Assembly: GCA_003508835.1 (NCBI GenBank)
Contig: PUFA01000021.1
Span: 10,084,501-10,148,500 of the forward strand
DNA length: 64,000 nucleotides
Source of the DNA: Eonycteris spelaea
Taxonomy: Eukaryota; Chordata; Mammalia; Chiroptera; Pteropodidae
Direction of reading: 5' to 3'
Shown here: piece after piece, positions 1 through 12,189 of the stretch
Layout: each line of letters opens with the position of its first letter
Numbering within the stretch: position 1 is the stretch's first letter
Translations under genes and position numbers: made by a program
The notes under the pieces: generated by a model
The model's input: only the letters and a program-made list of their open reading frames with translations
The model's database searches: none
What the model was told of the DNA's origin: nothing

Positions 1-1700
1 AGAAGTTTTCTGAAATTGGCTTTTCTCTCTGGTATTTAGTATTTCTTTAAATAGCATAATCTCTTTTTTAAAGTATTAAAGTTTGTGGAGCTAATTTAAG
101 TGGATGAGGTATTGGGCTATTAAGTGTCATTAAGAAAATAAACTATCACTGATATCAGGAGGCAAGTGTTTATAGTTTCTGAATGATATACAGCTTTTAA
201 TAAAAATGAAATAATTGATTTTCAAAACAATTTAGGACTTCTAAAATTATTGCACCTATTTCAACATTCAAGATTATGGATATGAACCTTTGCTTTCTCG
301 TGGTTTGGCTGGCTCATAGCTCCCTGCTCTTTTTATGTCTGAAATTCCTGAATACTTATTATATAATCTATTTATTTATTTACTTACTTATTTTTTTCTC
401 TTTTGAGGAAAACTTACGAATAATAAATTGTGCCCATTAAGTATTGCCTTCAAGAATGTGGCACCCAAATCTCTGTATCTGTCTCAAAAAGAAACATTTC
501 ACACAATTCTCACAGAACTCCTGTGAGTCCTCTCTGGTCAATACCAGTAGTCAGAATTTTCTTCAGTATTGCTGCAAAATTATTTATAAGGACTTCACCA
601 TTTAGTTGGCCTCAAATGAGGTAACTGTTGGATCTCAAGGCCAAATCTGCTCTAACAGATGGTATTAAAGGGGATCTTATTCGAAGCCGACTCCAAGTTT
701 CAGTTGGAGCCCTCCTTTCCTAGCCACACCACACGTATCAAAAATGGGGGTTCTAGACATGTTTGGAGATATGACAAAAAAGTAATTTTATCAGCTAAAT
801 CTATTGTGGTACTACCTGAGTCCTATTTAGTATCATTTTACATAATAAATAATAGGGTAACCTTTTGACTGTTTTTAGATATGTTCTTGTTTTGTGATAG
901 TTGGCTCATGGCATATAGTCAGGTACTGAAGTTATAACTGTTTAGGAAAAGAAAATTTCTCTGATTGAGGCAAATACCTAAGACAATGCCTAGGTTCTCC
1001 AAATAGGATTGTTCAGGTTGTTCACTGCACATGCGCACTTGGACAAAAAGGCAAGTCAGGGACTGAAATTAATCCTGGGATCTACAGTTCAAGCCATTTG
1101 CCCTTGTAAAGCTATGTCCTACAAAGGAAGGGGCATTTTTTTTCTGATTATCCAAAGATGCATTTGTGCTACCATGGCCGAGTTTGGGAAACTCGTGTAG
1201 TCACAGAAAAAAGTGACAGTAAAATAGCATAAGGCTGTGTAACTTGCATGTATTAAAAATTAGCTTAGATTTAGTCCTGAGGAATACAGCCTTAGATTTA
1301 TTCCATCAAACATGTATTACTTTAACATTGTATATACAGAAATGTTTTAAAATTTAAAATAAACAATCTCTGCATTATAAGCTCCATTCCTCAGAGGGAT
1401 TTTCATGGGATTTTGACAAATACAACTAAGAGTATCGGTAAATCAAGTAAGTGAAAATGATAACAGCAAGAAATACCGATGAGCCATCAATAAGAAATGA
1501 GTAACATGAAGCCGTCATTTTTGTGGTTAACAATATCATTGATTTCTTCCGGTTCAATCTAACAAACGTTTTGCTAATGAAGCTCTTCCCATAAGCTGTT
1601 TCCCTGACCTGGCATCCCATCCTACATCTCATGCCCCTCATCAAATTAAAAGCATAGTTCTGGATCCCTATTGATCTGCGTGTTATTCTGTCTTTAATTC
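1..1700. other. AT-rich non-coding stretch, unassigned
   Basis: I see no gene or confidently named repeat. Open frames are 60-72 codons long with no recognisable domain, as expected by chance at this base composition. A short A/T tetranucleotide tract lies near 365-395. Confidence 0.5.
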
Positions 1701-1707
1701 ATGAGTA

Positions 1708-1766
1708 CATTTATTTCTTCCTTATTCAATATTTATTTATTGAAAGCCTACTCTTCACCAGTCAAC
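1708..1766 (-). repeat. Possible L2 3'-end fragment, antisense
   Basis: The text resembles the reverse complement of the L2 tail: an attcaatatttatttattga-like start followed by a degenerate stretch in the place of the usual 'gcctactatgtgccag' part. It is short and diverged. It lies just left of the first copy of the 1.77/2.11 kb direct repeat. Confidence 0.35.
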
Positions 1767-1772
1767 CCATCC

Positions 1773-1860
1773 AAAGGATCAAGAATCAGACTTGTTATTA
1801 GCAATGCTGCATGGTAGATACTTTCAAGTTCTGAGAGCAAAAAAATAAATGTAGGTTTCT
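1773..1860 (+). repeat. Direct repeat copy 1 (pair with 2113-2210)
   Basis: This stretch shares an opening block (aaaggatcaagaatcagac), a middle with 'agcaatgct' against 'agcagtgct' and 'tagatac', an A-run, and an end 'gtaggtttct' against 'gtagatttct' with the stretch about 340 bp downstream. The order is the same and small indels separate the copies. Confidence 0.7.
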
Positions 1861-2112
1861 ATGATTTCCATTATCTTGAGCTTTAACTGTACCTATGAAC
1901 CGGTGGTTTCTTCATAGAGTTCTGGGAAAGTGTGCAAAGGAGATAGAATCCCTATAGACAGTAATAGGATTAAAAAAATTTTTTTTGCACCATCTTTTAA
2001 ATGAAATAAAAATACTGTCACTTAGACATGTCCTTGTAAAATTTGAGTGCACCGTGACAAAAGGGAAGATTCTAAAGTTTTCCATAGATAAGCAATCAAT
2101 AGGATCACCTGT

Positions 2113-2210
2113 AAAGGATCAAGAATCAGACTTGATGCTAGCAGTGCTAGATACTGGATAATACCAAGTTTTAAGGGCAAAAAAAAAAAAAAAAATGGAT
2201 GTAGATTTCT
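2113..2210 (+). repeat. Direct repeat copy 2 (pair with 1773-1860)
   Basis: Second copy of the direct repeat, with a longer A-run (about 17 A). The sequence between the copies shows no recognised element. The pair could be a local duplication or two insertions of an unrecognised family. Confidence 0.7.
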
Positions 2211-2219
2211 CCTGTCAGC

Positions 2220-3415
2220 CAAGCTATCCATTTAAACAGGGCAGATAAAATATTTTCAGAAGTTCAAGATGTCTACAAGGGCACACTTTACAAACTCAGA
2301 AAACAAATAAAATAGCATAGAATGAAAGAAAAATAAACTAACTAGAAAACAAGGGAATGCAAATTCTTAAAAGAGCAAGACATAGAATCTAACAAAAGAT
2401 GAACTAAGATGGGCAATGAAAGCAAATGGCATGGGGCAGCTGTACTACAGTCCTAGAAAGCAATATGCTCAAATTAGAAAGTTTAAGAGCTCTCTAAAAG
2501 ATGTCATCAGGAGTCAGAGGAAACAGCATTGTTAGAAAATCAGGTGATCTTAGAGATGTCATGCAAAAGGCGTATGCATTATTATTATTTTTTTAACAAA
2601 AATTCAATTGCAAAATGTAGAAAAATTAAGAAAGTCAAAAGTCAAAATGCCTCATAATTTGGGTAATTAATGGATAATAAAAACAAAATTCACTTGTGTG
2701 GAAAAAAAAATGTTGGACTTAATTCGAAATACAATTTCTGTCATTTACTGAGAAACTGCATGCAAGAAGTAATGGAAAAACTCTAAGCCGGAGGCCAGAG
2801 ACATCCACACTTAAGTACTTGATGGATCAGTTTTATAGTTTATCTTATGCACAGAAAACAAACCAAGATTCCCACCCTTCCCTCCTAAACATATTCCCAG
2901 CACCTTCCAGGGAAACAGGTCCTTTAATACACATGTAAATAAAATTCCTAAAAGCCTATCACATTTGAAAAGATGTCCAAATATGAATTTGAAAGCAAGG
3001 AGACACAGTAGAAGAGGCCAAATATGTAATTAAAAATCCAATATGTTTGTAAAGAAAGTCAGTATTAATTCAGGGGAATGTGGGAGAGTTATGACTTTGA
3101 AGATCTGTAAAGAGATCATCAAAGCTGTTCAAGGGGGTAGAATATTAAGGATATTCTTTGATGTTAGAACTTTAATTTTTAGAAGGGGGGACAAAATTAT
3201 TTTGATTATCATGGGGCTGAATTACTTCGTCTTGACATCTGGAATATTCTTGAACAATAATTTTATTGACATGTACTACTTGCCTTTCTCTTCAGCTCAA
3301 TCATAATGTACAATGTGGCTTTGAATATTGTTCATATTCAAATTGGTAAATGTTCATTAAAGGTTTAAATTTATGGAAATTTTATGGAGTTAAATCTATC
3401 ACTAACATGTCATTA
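2220..3415. other. AT-rich non-coding stretch, unassigned
   Basis: No gene or nameable repeat recognised. An 87-codon frame at 3043-3306 shows no domain. Confidence 0.45.
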
Positions 3416-3419
3416 AACA

Positions 3420-4600
3420 ATTTTTTTGCCCCAAATTTATTTCTCCACCTTGTGCTATCTCCTAGGCATCAGTTCTATATTTTATGTTACTGATAGACAT
3501 TATGTTATATCCAAAACTTCAGAGATATATTTTTACCTCAATTTTTAACTAATACTGACTCCTTTTCTTATTCACTTATTTTCCTTATTGGTGCAAATGC
3601 TTTTGTGGCATTCATTTTCAAAACCTCATGGAAATCTTAGAGCTCTTTCTTTACTTTATCCAAATTGTTATGGATTTTCAACTTCAGTTGACACTTTGTT
3701 TTGATTCTGTCTCATTTTCTTCCCCTTTTCAGTATTCATTGTAATGCTCTTAACTCTGGCTATTTTAATCTTACATTTGGATTATTGTTGTAACCTCTTA
3801 TATGGAAGTTCAATACACATTCTTTCTTCCTTTTAACACCTGCACGCTATATCAGACTAAAATTTTAAAACAATATTAATATCTCTCCTCTGTTTAAAAA
3901 TATTTAATCACTCTCTCACATTCAAATTCTTTAGCCTGGCCCTCAAAATTTTTCACTCTCTGACAAAAAGTGGTGCCAAGGGGAGGCTTGAAGATCATCT
4001 TAATGTCCCCAAATAAAGTAAGGTGTTTGCAATCCACGTTAGCCTCAAGATGGGGTCTAGGCTGTTACCTTTCTTTCTCATATGAAACTCTGGTACACTT
4101 GAACCACTTTTGTTCTGATCTCCTGTCAAAATTTCTGCCATTCTTTCTCCATTCTTCCCCCCAACATAGTGCCTTAAACTCACTGGTTTGTCATCGTTTC
4201 CCAAAGCATTTTTGAATTTTCTTAAAGTATTTAAAATACTATTTCGATTTTTCACCACTACTAAAATACTTCTTATTCTTCACAACTCAGCTCAAATCCC
4301 ACCTTTTCCACAAAAACTTAGCCTGACTTCTACTTGATGGAATGACTTCCTTCAATAAATTATTTCATCCTAAATTGCTATTATCATTTACTCCTGGGTC
4401 CTATTCTATGGTTAACTTAATCTGTTATAAAATGTTTACAAAGGTTTTTACTTGTTAATTCTAAAGCTTCTACAAGATTGCATAATCTTGACGCTAGGAG
4501 CTGAGTTTTTATTTCTTTCTCAATTCTTTGATAGTGGGAATTCCACAGTTCTAAATAAATTAACAAGATCATAAACATTGTGAGTAATTAATTCTTATAT
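3420..4600 (+). repeat. L2 LINE remnant, sense, 3' half
   Basis: The order of sub-patterns follows the L2 3' region. A pyrimidine-rich reverse-transcriptase end is followed by a 'ctggctattttaatcttacat' block standing for the usual 'gactactgcaacagcctc' part. Next come 'cctctgtttaaaaatatttaatcactc' and 'tctttagcctggccctcaa'. The segment closes with 'cacaactcagctcaaatccc' and a leading 'gcctgacttct' of the 'aagccttccctgac' type. It is strongly diverged, as expected for an L2. The part around 3970-4060 fits less well and may be an insertion. No long frame survives. Confidence 0.65.
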
Positions 4601-4608
4601 ATCTTAAT

Positions 4609-4826
4609 CAATGATTCTCAACTGGGAGTGATTTTTTTTTTAACCCTTATGGGGCATTTGGCAATATTTGGAGACATTTTCCATTCTCGCGACTGGAGAG
4701 GAGAGGTTGCCATTGGTACCTAGTGAGTAGAGGCCAGGGACACTGTTAAACTGCACAGGAAAGGCTCCCACAAACAAAAACTCTCCAGCCCTAAATGTCA
4801 GTGGTGCTGGATTTAAGAAACCCTGG
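4609..4826 (+). mobile_element. MER5A-like hAT-Charlie non-autonomous DNA transposon, near full length
   Basis: The segment opens with 'caatgattctcaactgggag' and closes with 'ttaagaaaccctgg', matching the two inverted ends of MER5A. In between are 'ggcatttggcaatatttgga', 'ctagtgagtagaggccagg' and 'ccagccctaaatgtcagtgg', all in the expected order. The length of about 218 bp agrees with a nearly complete element of a family of about 190 bp. It carries no coding sequence; such elements were mobilised by an autonomous hAT transposase. Confidence 0.85.
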
Positions 4827-4829
4827 TGA

Positions 4830-5420
4830 GCCAGTGGTTTCTGAAGATGTTAACTTGATCTGGAGGCTTCAGCAACATTTCTTTAGAAATGCTATTGTGG
4901 GTCAAGAAAAGGTCAGATATTCAAAGCCACCATTCCAGCATTAACAGGAGAAGCTCCTTAAGTAACTGTATTAGGTATTGGGCTCCCTTATAGATCTTGA
5001 TTAAAAAATGCCCACCAACACACAAACCAAAAAATTAAGCCACTCCTGAGAACCAATAGCATGGTTATAGTGTAAAGTGGATTAGGACATACAGAGGCCC
5101 CAACTGGGCAAAGAATATACAAAAATAACAGATTTCTCAGTTATATGGAGCAGAAGCCTCTCTGGCTGATTAAGGAGAAAGGGGATTTAATAAAAGGATA
5201 TTTGGGTAGCTCCTGAATCAGTGAGAAAGTGGGAAGAATGACAAGTATAATGCTTCCAGAACAATTCCCCCAAACACAGCAAAAAGCTGTCTGAAAATTG
5301 CTCCTCTCACTAAACACTAGATGCTACAGTACACATACTGCCTCGTCCTCACTTGGAACTTCCTCACTGTTCGCAATTCCTGAGGTGCTTCTTTTGTTCC
5401 AGGAGCCTGATCTCTCTGTG
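4830..5420. other. Unassigned segment left of GA repeat
   Basis: It is moderately less AT-rich than its surroundings. Together with 5490-5780 it may be part of one ancient element interrupted by the GA-rich tract, but I could not name it. Confidence 0.3.
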
Positions 5421-5490
5421 GGAGACAGACAGAGAGAGAGACAGAGAGACAGAGACAGAGACAGAGAGAGACAGAGAGAGACAGAGAGAG
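5421..5490 (+). repeat. (GACAGA)n / GA-rich microsatellite
   Basis: About 70 bp built of gaga and gaca units with almost no pyrimidine but C on this strand. Because it lacks stops in several frames it creates a spurious 161-codon frame (5298-5783 +) and two antisense ones. A short GA block continues at 5540-5560. Confidence 0.95.
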
Positions 5491-5789
5491 TGTGCACGGA
5501 GAGCAAGAGTGAGCAAGTGAGTTGCGGGCGGGGAGGAGGAGGGAGAGAGAGATGTAGAGAGAATGACACAACAGCTTATTCTACATGTGTCACACCAAGT
5601 CAGGCAAGTTCTATCTGCTCCAAGAAGCTTGAGTCACATGGCCACAGGGGAAGCTGGGAAACCACGAATCTAGAATTTTCAACATTCATAGAGAGATATT
5701 TTCTGTCCATTGCCCAAACTCATAAAGGAAGAGGGATTCTTCAAACAGACCTATATTGGGCAGTCTTCCAAAGTGACCACTAAAGTGTT

Positions 5790-7528
5790 TTAAAATTAAA
5801 AAAGAAATCGCTGCCCAGTTTTAACATGAAAATGATTGAAATAAGACACAAGTTAATCATGAGTTCCTTTAAAATAATAACAGCAATTTTCAACCAGGGT
5901 ATCTGTATGGCTATATAGAACCAGATAGCTTCCAAATTGATATAGTAAAAATCTAATGATAACACACCATTATATGTAATTTAAAAATTAATATAAATGA
6001 ATTTTTTATTCAGGGCATCCTCTCTATACTTATTTTTTTCTTTTTCTGCAGTAAGTTCATATATTCAGATAGTATCGTGTTATTTTTTAAGTCACATCTT
6101 CAGGTTTGAAAATATATAATTGTGTTTGACCTTCTTTAGCAATGAACTATTATATAAGCTGTGAAAGTTAGAGATTGGAAAATTGCAATTTCCAGAGTTA
6201 TTACACCTAGTAATATTTCTATCCCTGGGCTTAAGTGGATTAAAGGATAGAAAACAAATCACCTCCTTTGTTTTAAGGTTTAAAGTTGGAAGAAATCTTG
6301 AAGTCAGCGAGTTTCATAAAGTTTTTAAGAATATCAAGAATCAAGGATACACCCTTGGAGTGGTGTGCTTTGGGAGGTGTGGTGATTTTTATGGACTAAA
6401 AGAGAGTGCCTTACATCTTAAGTGACTCAGAATATTTCTCTCCAGAGAAATTGTTAATTTTCTGAAATGGAGAAAATTTCTTTTGAGTCCCCTATTACCA
6501 GTGGCAGCTTGAAGCACAATTCACATTTAAATAGCTGTTTCATAGCGTCTCATTCTTTGCCAGCTGCACAATCCTGAAAGTCTAATGTGCACCCAGGAAG
6601 GAGACTGGTATTATAACATCACATCACTAATGCACTCTGAATGCCATGTCTGATATTTTTATTGAGATGTCATCAGTTATTACGTGAGCTAGCTAAAAAT
6701 ATAACAAAGGATGGCAGAGATTGAAACTATTTCTACAAAATTTTGAACCAGCCTATGAGATACCCGAAATGTAATTTTCTCACTTTTTTTTTCTATTATA
6801 TTTGTATTCTGTCCTTTAGAATATAGTAAATGTCCTTTAGGATACAGTGTTATCCGAATTAGATTCATAGAATATTATTTTCCAGATGACTTTAATCTCA
6901 ACATATATGAATCATGAGACTTTGATTTTAAGTTCTAAATACTCTGTCATTGACTTGGATGATTTACAAAGTTAACTGCGTATAGAATTTACAATATATT
7001 CTAAATTCAATGTTTTAGAAAGTAGAACTATAATTTGTAAATGGAATTCTATTCATTAAGTGGAATCATATGAGTTTGGGTTTGGAAGGTCAAAAATGTC
7101 CAGATAGTGACAATTTTATGTAGTTTATCCTGTAGAAATTGAGCTTTTTGTTGAGTGAAAAGATAATTCTTTGCCCTTCCATTTCCCTGCTTTCAATAAA
7201 TTTTGGAGCCTGAGGAGAGCATAGTAAATATTTCAACTTGTGCCTTCACAAAATTATTCAGTTTCTTTACAAATTGCCCTGATGGGACTTAGCACACACA
7301 CAAAAAATTGAATTAAAAAAAAATCTCTTAAAACACTTTAGCTTTTGGTTAAAAAATTATGCAATATAAATTCTAGTAGTCAAAATTCTATGACTTTTTT
7401 TTTTAAGATATAGATCACCTTCATTTTTGATCTAAGACCTTCATACAGAAATTCTTTCCTTCAGTGTTACCTGTGTCTTCTTTGCTTTCAGAATTCCTCC
7501 TGATTCTACAGGAAGCTCTGGCTAATAC

Positions 7529-7530
<2 letters not shown>
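5790..7530. other. AT-rich non-coding stretch, unassigned
   Basis: Nothing supportable as a gene. The text at 6260-6330 ('ggtttaaagttggaagaaat') faintly resembles an old SINE-derived pattern but is too short to call. An 80-codon frame at 6183-6425 shows no domain. Confidence 0.45.

Positions 7531-7533
<3 letters not shown>

Positions 7534-7583
<50 letters not shown>
7534..7583 (+). repeat. (TG)n microsatellite
   Basis: Twenty-five uninterrupted TG units. Likely length-variable between individuals. It creates spurious Val-Cys and Thr-His frames on both strands. Confidence 0.97.
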
Positions 7584-7585
<2 letters not shown>

Positions 7586-7764
7586 ATTTTGACATTTACA
7601 CATTGCTTTATACCTTTATGGCACCTCTGTTGGATTTTACTAATTTGTATGATGACTTTTATTCCACAGCTTGACTCCTTGAAAAACGTCTTGTTTTCTT
7701 GTCTTATTATTATTTTTTAATATATGACAATACCTGGGAAGTGTTTTTACTCATAAGTAATTCA

Positions 7765-8368
7765 AATATTAGTGTTCATCAACAGATAAATGGATCAAGA
7801 AAATGTGATATATATATATATATACACATATGGTAAGAAAATCCTGTCATTTACAACAACAACATGTATGAATCTGGAGGCATGATGCTAGGTAAAATAA
7901 GCCAGACAGAGAAAGACAAATGCTACATGGCATCATTTATAGGTGGAATCTAAAAATAAATAAACAAATAAATAAATAAATAAATAAATAAATAAAGTTG
8001 TATTCATGGAAACAGAGTAGAAAAGTGGTTGTCAGAAGCTGCAGAATGGGGGAGATAAGCAGAGGTTGGTAAAGGGATATAAACTTTTAAGATGAAAAAA
8101 GTCTGAGATCTAATGTATAGCATGATGACTGTAGTTGATAACACTAGATAGCATAGTTGCAATTTGCTATGAGACTGTAACTTAAATATTCTTATCCCCC
8201 CTAAAAAAGGGAAGGTAAACTTATGTGAGATGATAGATACATTAATGAAATTAGTGTATACATATTAGTGTACACATTGTATACATATATCAAATCACCA
8301 CAATATCCAGTTTAAATATATTACAATTTTATCTGCCACTTTTACCTTAATGAAGCTGAAAAAAAAAT
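7765..8368 (+). mobile_element. LINE-1 3' end (L1MA9-like), sense, 5'-truncated
   Basis: The stretch follows the end of L1 ORF2 and the 3' UTR: 'gttcatcaacagataaatgg', 'catgatgctaggtaaaataa', 'gccagacagagaaagacaaa' and 'catggaaacagagtagaaa'. A purine-rich segment then leads to 'tagcatgatgactgtagttg', and the segment ends in an A-rich run. The order matches old laurasiatherian L1 3' ends. Microsatellites (ta and aaat) have expanded inside it. No coding frame survives. Confidence 0.8.
7952..7996 (+). repeat. (AAAT)n microsatellite inside the L1 3' end
   Basis: About 10 aaat/aaac units, apparently expanded from an A-rich part of the surrounding L1. Confidence 0.93.
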
Positions 8369-8529
8369 GGTTATATGAAATAAAATTCTGAAAACTAAAT
8401 TCTGTAAAACCCCTCCAAATAATAATTTAAAAAACTACTAGATATTGTTTAAAAATGATTAAATGAATAATATGTATTTTTATGTTCATAAATACTTTAG
8501 TATTTTTGACATATACAGTTACATATAAT

Positions 8530-8830
8530 TATGCCCCCTCAAAATTTGTATGTTGAAGATCTAATTTCCAATATGACTGTATATGGAGATAGGACCTGGA
8601 AAGAAGTAATTAAAGTTAAATGAGGTGATTAGGGTGGGGCCTTTATCCAATATGGCTGGCGTCCTTGTGAGAAGAGGAAGAGACTCCAGGGATGCGTGTA
8701 CAGAAGAAAAGCCATGTGAAGACACAGCTAGAAGGCACCAATCTGTAAGACTAGGAAGGGAACCAAGGGAGAAACCCAACCTGCTGACACCTTGGTCTTG
8801 TACTTAGAGCCTCCTTAACAGTGAGAAGAA
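8530..8830 (+). mobile_element. MLT1/MaLR LTR (ERVL-MaLR), sense, solo
   Basis: The text follows an MLT1-type LTR. It opens with 'ccccctcaaaatttgtatgt' and 'tgaagatctaatttcc', then 'ggtgattagggtggggcctt' and 'gtccttgtgagaagaggaag'. Next come 'catgtgaagacacagctaga' and 'aggcaccaatctgtaagac', closing with 'cctgctgacaccttggtctt' and 'acagtgagaag'. The final U5-like part is missing or eroded. No internal retroviral sequence is seen beside it, so it is most simply a solo LTR. A second, inverted copy of the same family lies at 13845-14135. Confidence 0.8.
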
Positions 8831-8839
8831 CTTTATTAT

Positions 8840-10255
8840 GTAATTAAGACCAACTGCACAAACAAAATACATGCAATTAGAAGCTTCAGAAAAAATAAAA
8901 GACAGGCCAAACACAGGCATTTCCCCAGCATGAAACAACTTACCCCATCAAAATAGGACACCCTTAAGCTTTACATCAAAGTCAGATTGGATTCTCAATA
9001 ATAGATGAAATAAATAAGAAGCCGAAAGATGCATTTCTATCCCGATAAAGAATGAACATTGGATATTTCTGGGGAAAAACTCCGTAACCAAAGCAACAAC
9101 CAACTGTGGAGATAAGTATAGTCCAGATACAGAGCAAGCTAACACATAGCCTGATTTTTAAGTAATTAAGGTAGCATAAGAAAAAATAATTTATTTGTAT
9201 ATTTTTACTTTGAAGCTGTACGGAACTAAAATATTGAAACTAAAGAGAAAGATATGCAATTACAGAATTTTACTGGTATATGATTATTTATATGGTCCCA
9301 TTGACTTTAAACATATACATATAACCAAAGAAGAGAGAGCTTGGGAGACCCAAATATGTGACAGAATAGAATGCAAGCTTACCAGCCTTGGCACTGTGAA
9401 AGCAATTTTATTGGCAACAGAATTTGGCAGCTACTAAGCAAGAAGGGAGCTAGAAGGGTTTGGGGGGTCATCTCATCAAGAATAAAGTCAAAAACCATTG
9501 TCTCAGTTAATGAAACCAAAATTAGGAGCTTATGCATGTTATTTTCAATGACAGAGGTAACTGATAGAGAAATAATAATATAATTGTGAGGTTGAGTGTA
9601 TTGAAAGTGATACAAGTGAGATAAATCTTTGTCTTTTATTATAGGAAGTCGATAGGTAATATATGAAATTATAAGTCAAGAAAGAGCTAGAGAAACATGC
9701 TATTTAAAGTAATGGCAACAACCACCAACACATTAAATACAGAAACTGTAAGAGGTCTGTCTCCTCCGGAAAGGGTGAGCTGGTGCTAAGGATTAAAATA
9801 GAGACTGTGCTTTGTTATGATAAAGCTTTCTGTGCTTTTTTTTTTTTTTAACTATGATAAGTGTTAGTAAAAAAAAAAATCATGAGAAAGAAATTCTCTT
9901 TTTTAGGGACAGTGACTATAACTGTAATAATTTAGATGACACTTGATTTGCTTCTTGTGTTTGTACATAACCAAAAAGAAGTAAATCTAAATTCAGACTT
10001 AACATGCACTCCAACATCCAAGATTCCAACTCATTTTCTCTCCAGAAGTCAATCTGTGGCACAGACTATATCATAGGTGGAGGGAGATGCATATGCTTGT
10101 TATGCTGGTAAATCAAATGGCCTGCCTTCGTTAGACGTCATGACATTGGCTGTTATGAAACAAACAAACGAACATAAAACATGAAGCCTAGAACCTTACA
10201 ACCAGAGTGAATGAAAAGAGTAGATTTTGTATGTGGCGTACGGCCCTTTAGTATT
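8840..10255. other. AT-rich non-coding stretch, unassigned
   Basis: No supportable gene or named repeat. Overlapping frames of 65-80 codons at 9195-9615 on both strands have no recognisable features. Confidence 0.45.
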
Positions 10256-10260
10256 GCCAA

Positions 10261-10405
10261 TCAATGTATCTCGTCTCTCTCTCAGTGGACTATATGCTTC
10301 AGGAAGAGATGAGTTTTTCTCAACACTCCTTTATCTCATGGTGCCAAACATATTGATTTGGGCATACTAGATGCTCAAAAATAGGTCGAAGTGAAATAAA
10401 TCACA
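10261..10405 (+). repeat. L2 3'-end fragment, sense
   Basis: The pattern follows the L2 tail: 'gtggactatatgcttcagga' stands for the usual 'gactgtaagctccatgagg'. Further on, 'tgccaaacatattgatttgg' and 'catactagatgctcaaaaat' stand for 'cctggcacatagtaggtgctcaata'. Confidence 0.6.
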
Positions 10406-10554
10406 AAGTGTAGGTACTCGAAGATCCTTGTAAATCCGCAAAGATTGGCCAAGTAAAATTCACCAAATTAATTCTGACTTAAAAGGTGGTCAAGGAAACA
10501 TTTCAATCGCCAAACACACTGATCAGAACCTTCTGGGCCGGCCCCCCCTGCACG

Positions 10555-10690
10555 GTGCATTAATAGGACTGGATGCCTGGAGGTTTGATTTCTAGTCTCA
10601 GCCCTGAGCCGGCTGCACATCTTCATTGACCTTTAGTTTTCCTATCTGCAGATGGGTGAGGATTTTCTTCCAGGGAAAATATTCTGTGAC
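10555..10690 (+). repeat. MIR SINE fragment, sense
   Basis: 'actggatgcctggaggtttg' and 'gatttctagtctcagccctg' correspond to the MIR core. They are followed by 'gacctttagttttcctatct' and 'gcagatgggtgaggat', standing for the 'cctcagtttcctcatctgtaaaatggg' section. Confidence 0.65.
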
Positions 10691-10699
10691 GTAACTTTG

Positions 10700-11260
10700 C
10701 ACTCATGTTCCTTTGCTATTGATCACTCTGTCAATGAGCAGGACTCATGTTACTGATCCACTCCATAGCTTGTGCCCTGGATCCTTGAAACTTTGTGACA
10801 CTCAGCTGGACATACTCTTCATTCTCCCTAGAAGCCACAAAGAAATCTGTAAATAATAAAATAAAAATAATTATTGAGAGCTCTCTCATGAAAAAGTTCC
10901 CAGTACTGAAATGACATTTATACTCCAATGAGATTTATTGAGTATTTGCATGTATTATATGTAGTTTTGCTAATTTGTACATTTCTGCTACATATATTTC
11001 TGCAGTTTAATTTATATAGTGATTTATAGAATTTATATAATGGATTTATATAATGATATAAGATTTCATCAGTATCATGCTTACTGTAATATAATGAAAA
11101 AAATTGATAGAATTAAATGGTACAGCACAGAATATTTTATATTGATGTCTTTAGGAACCACTCATTTATTATTTATTTTTAACAAATAAAAATAGAGTTT
11201 CAAAATATGAGTTATTTGATAGCACAATCTGTGGTCAAAGTTTTTTTTAAAAAACCAGAC
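10700..11260. other. AT-rich non-coding stretch, unassigned
   Basis: No gene or nameable repeat seen. The stretch contains short A/T-rich palindrome-like text near 10960-11100. Confidence 0.4.
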
Positions 11261-11269
11261 TCACAAATA

Positions 11270-11535
11270 AAGTGGACAGTTTGGTGTTGGACAGAGGGGA
11301 GAGGTGTTGGGAGGATGGGAGAATGGAGTGAAGGGTTAAAGAAATACAAATTAGTAGTTGATAATTGGGCACTGGGAGCAGCAGAGGGCATGCAGTCAGC
11401 ATTAATGTGGTGGCTAAGTGGAGGGCCAGGGGAGGGAGGGAGCAATTGCGGGGATTGTTTTATGAACATTTCAGGTGTCTAACAAATGTACTGTATACTT
11501 GAAACTTATTTAAATAAATTTATTTTAAAAATATC
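11270..11535 (+). mobile_element. LINE-1 3' UTR, diverged, sense
   Basis: A G-rich polypurine-like stretch ('gacagaggggagaggtgttg') leads to 'aaagaaatacaaattagtag'. The segment ends with 'gtctaacaaatgtactgtat' and 'acttgaaacttatttaaata'. The same order is seen in the L1 at 35.5-37.5 kb of this window (acaaattagtagttacaaaa, then a ctgtatacctcaaactaata end). The middle is replaced by unrelated text. Confidence 0.6.
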
Positions 11536-11539
11536 ATTA

Positions 11540-12080
11540 AAAAGTGTATTGTAAGACTTTTAAAATGCTATTTACAACATACACTCATATATGCTATATA
11601 TACTATTTTTTTTCTCCAAAAAATTTTACCCTGAAAATGGTAGCATTTAAATAACAGAATGAAAGTGTTAAGTGGTCAAATATACTAGATACTATATGAA
11701 TGCATTGGCATACATACAAAAATGCAGTTGATGTGGGAAAATATCTCAGTTCAGATTATGTAGGTTACATTTGGGTGTGTACATACTAAACTTCAAATAT
11801 TCAGTCGTGAAATCAATATTACTACATCTGATTATTTCATAATCACAATTTTAAAAAATATGCTAAAGAGTTTGAAGTATTTTGTATATATGCATATATA
11901 TAAAGTTTATACAATCTCATAAAACACTTTTGGTCTCTGAAGTAAAATGATAGGTAAAAGAGAGAAATAAACATTTAAAAATTCCATTTCTACTCATTTA
12001 TCAACCAAAAAATAAATAAAAAAATAAAAACACAAAACTATCCCCCAAATTTAAATTAATTGAAAGGAAGCAGGCTGTCC
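11540..12080. other. AT-rich non-coding stretch, unassigned
   Basis: Only A/T-rich low-information sequence recognised; no gene. Confidence 0.4.
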
Positions 12081-12189
12081 TGTTGGTGCATTATTATCTG
12101 ATATTTTTCTACTTCTATCCATTCTCTACTATCCTCATTAAACTGAGAATAATCTGTCTGATTATGCTAGCAGTTAGGGTACCTGGAAA

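Noticed and set aside
5298..5783. 161-codon open frame, plus strand
   Set aside because: Its middle is the GA-rich microsatellite, which has no stop codons in this frame. The flanks show no domain, and the minus strand is open over the same stretch.
10540..10560. GC-rich word 'ggccggcccccc' considered as the start of an equine-type SINE
   Set aside because: The rest of that SINE is not present; the following sequence is a MIR.
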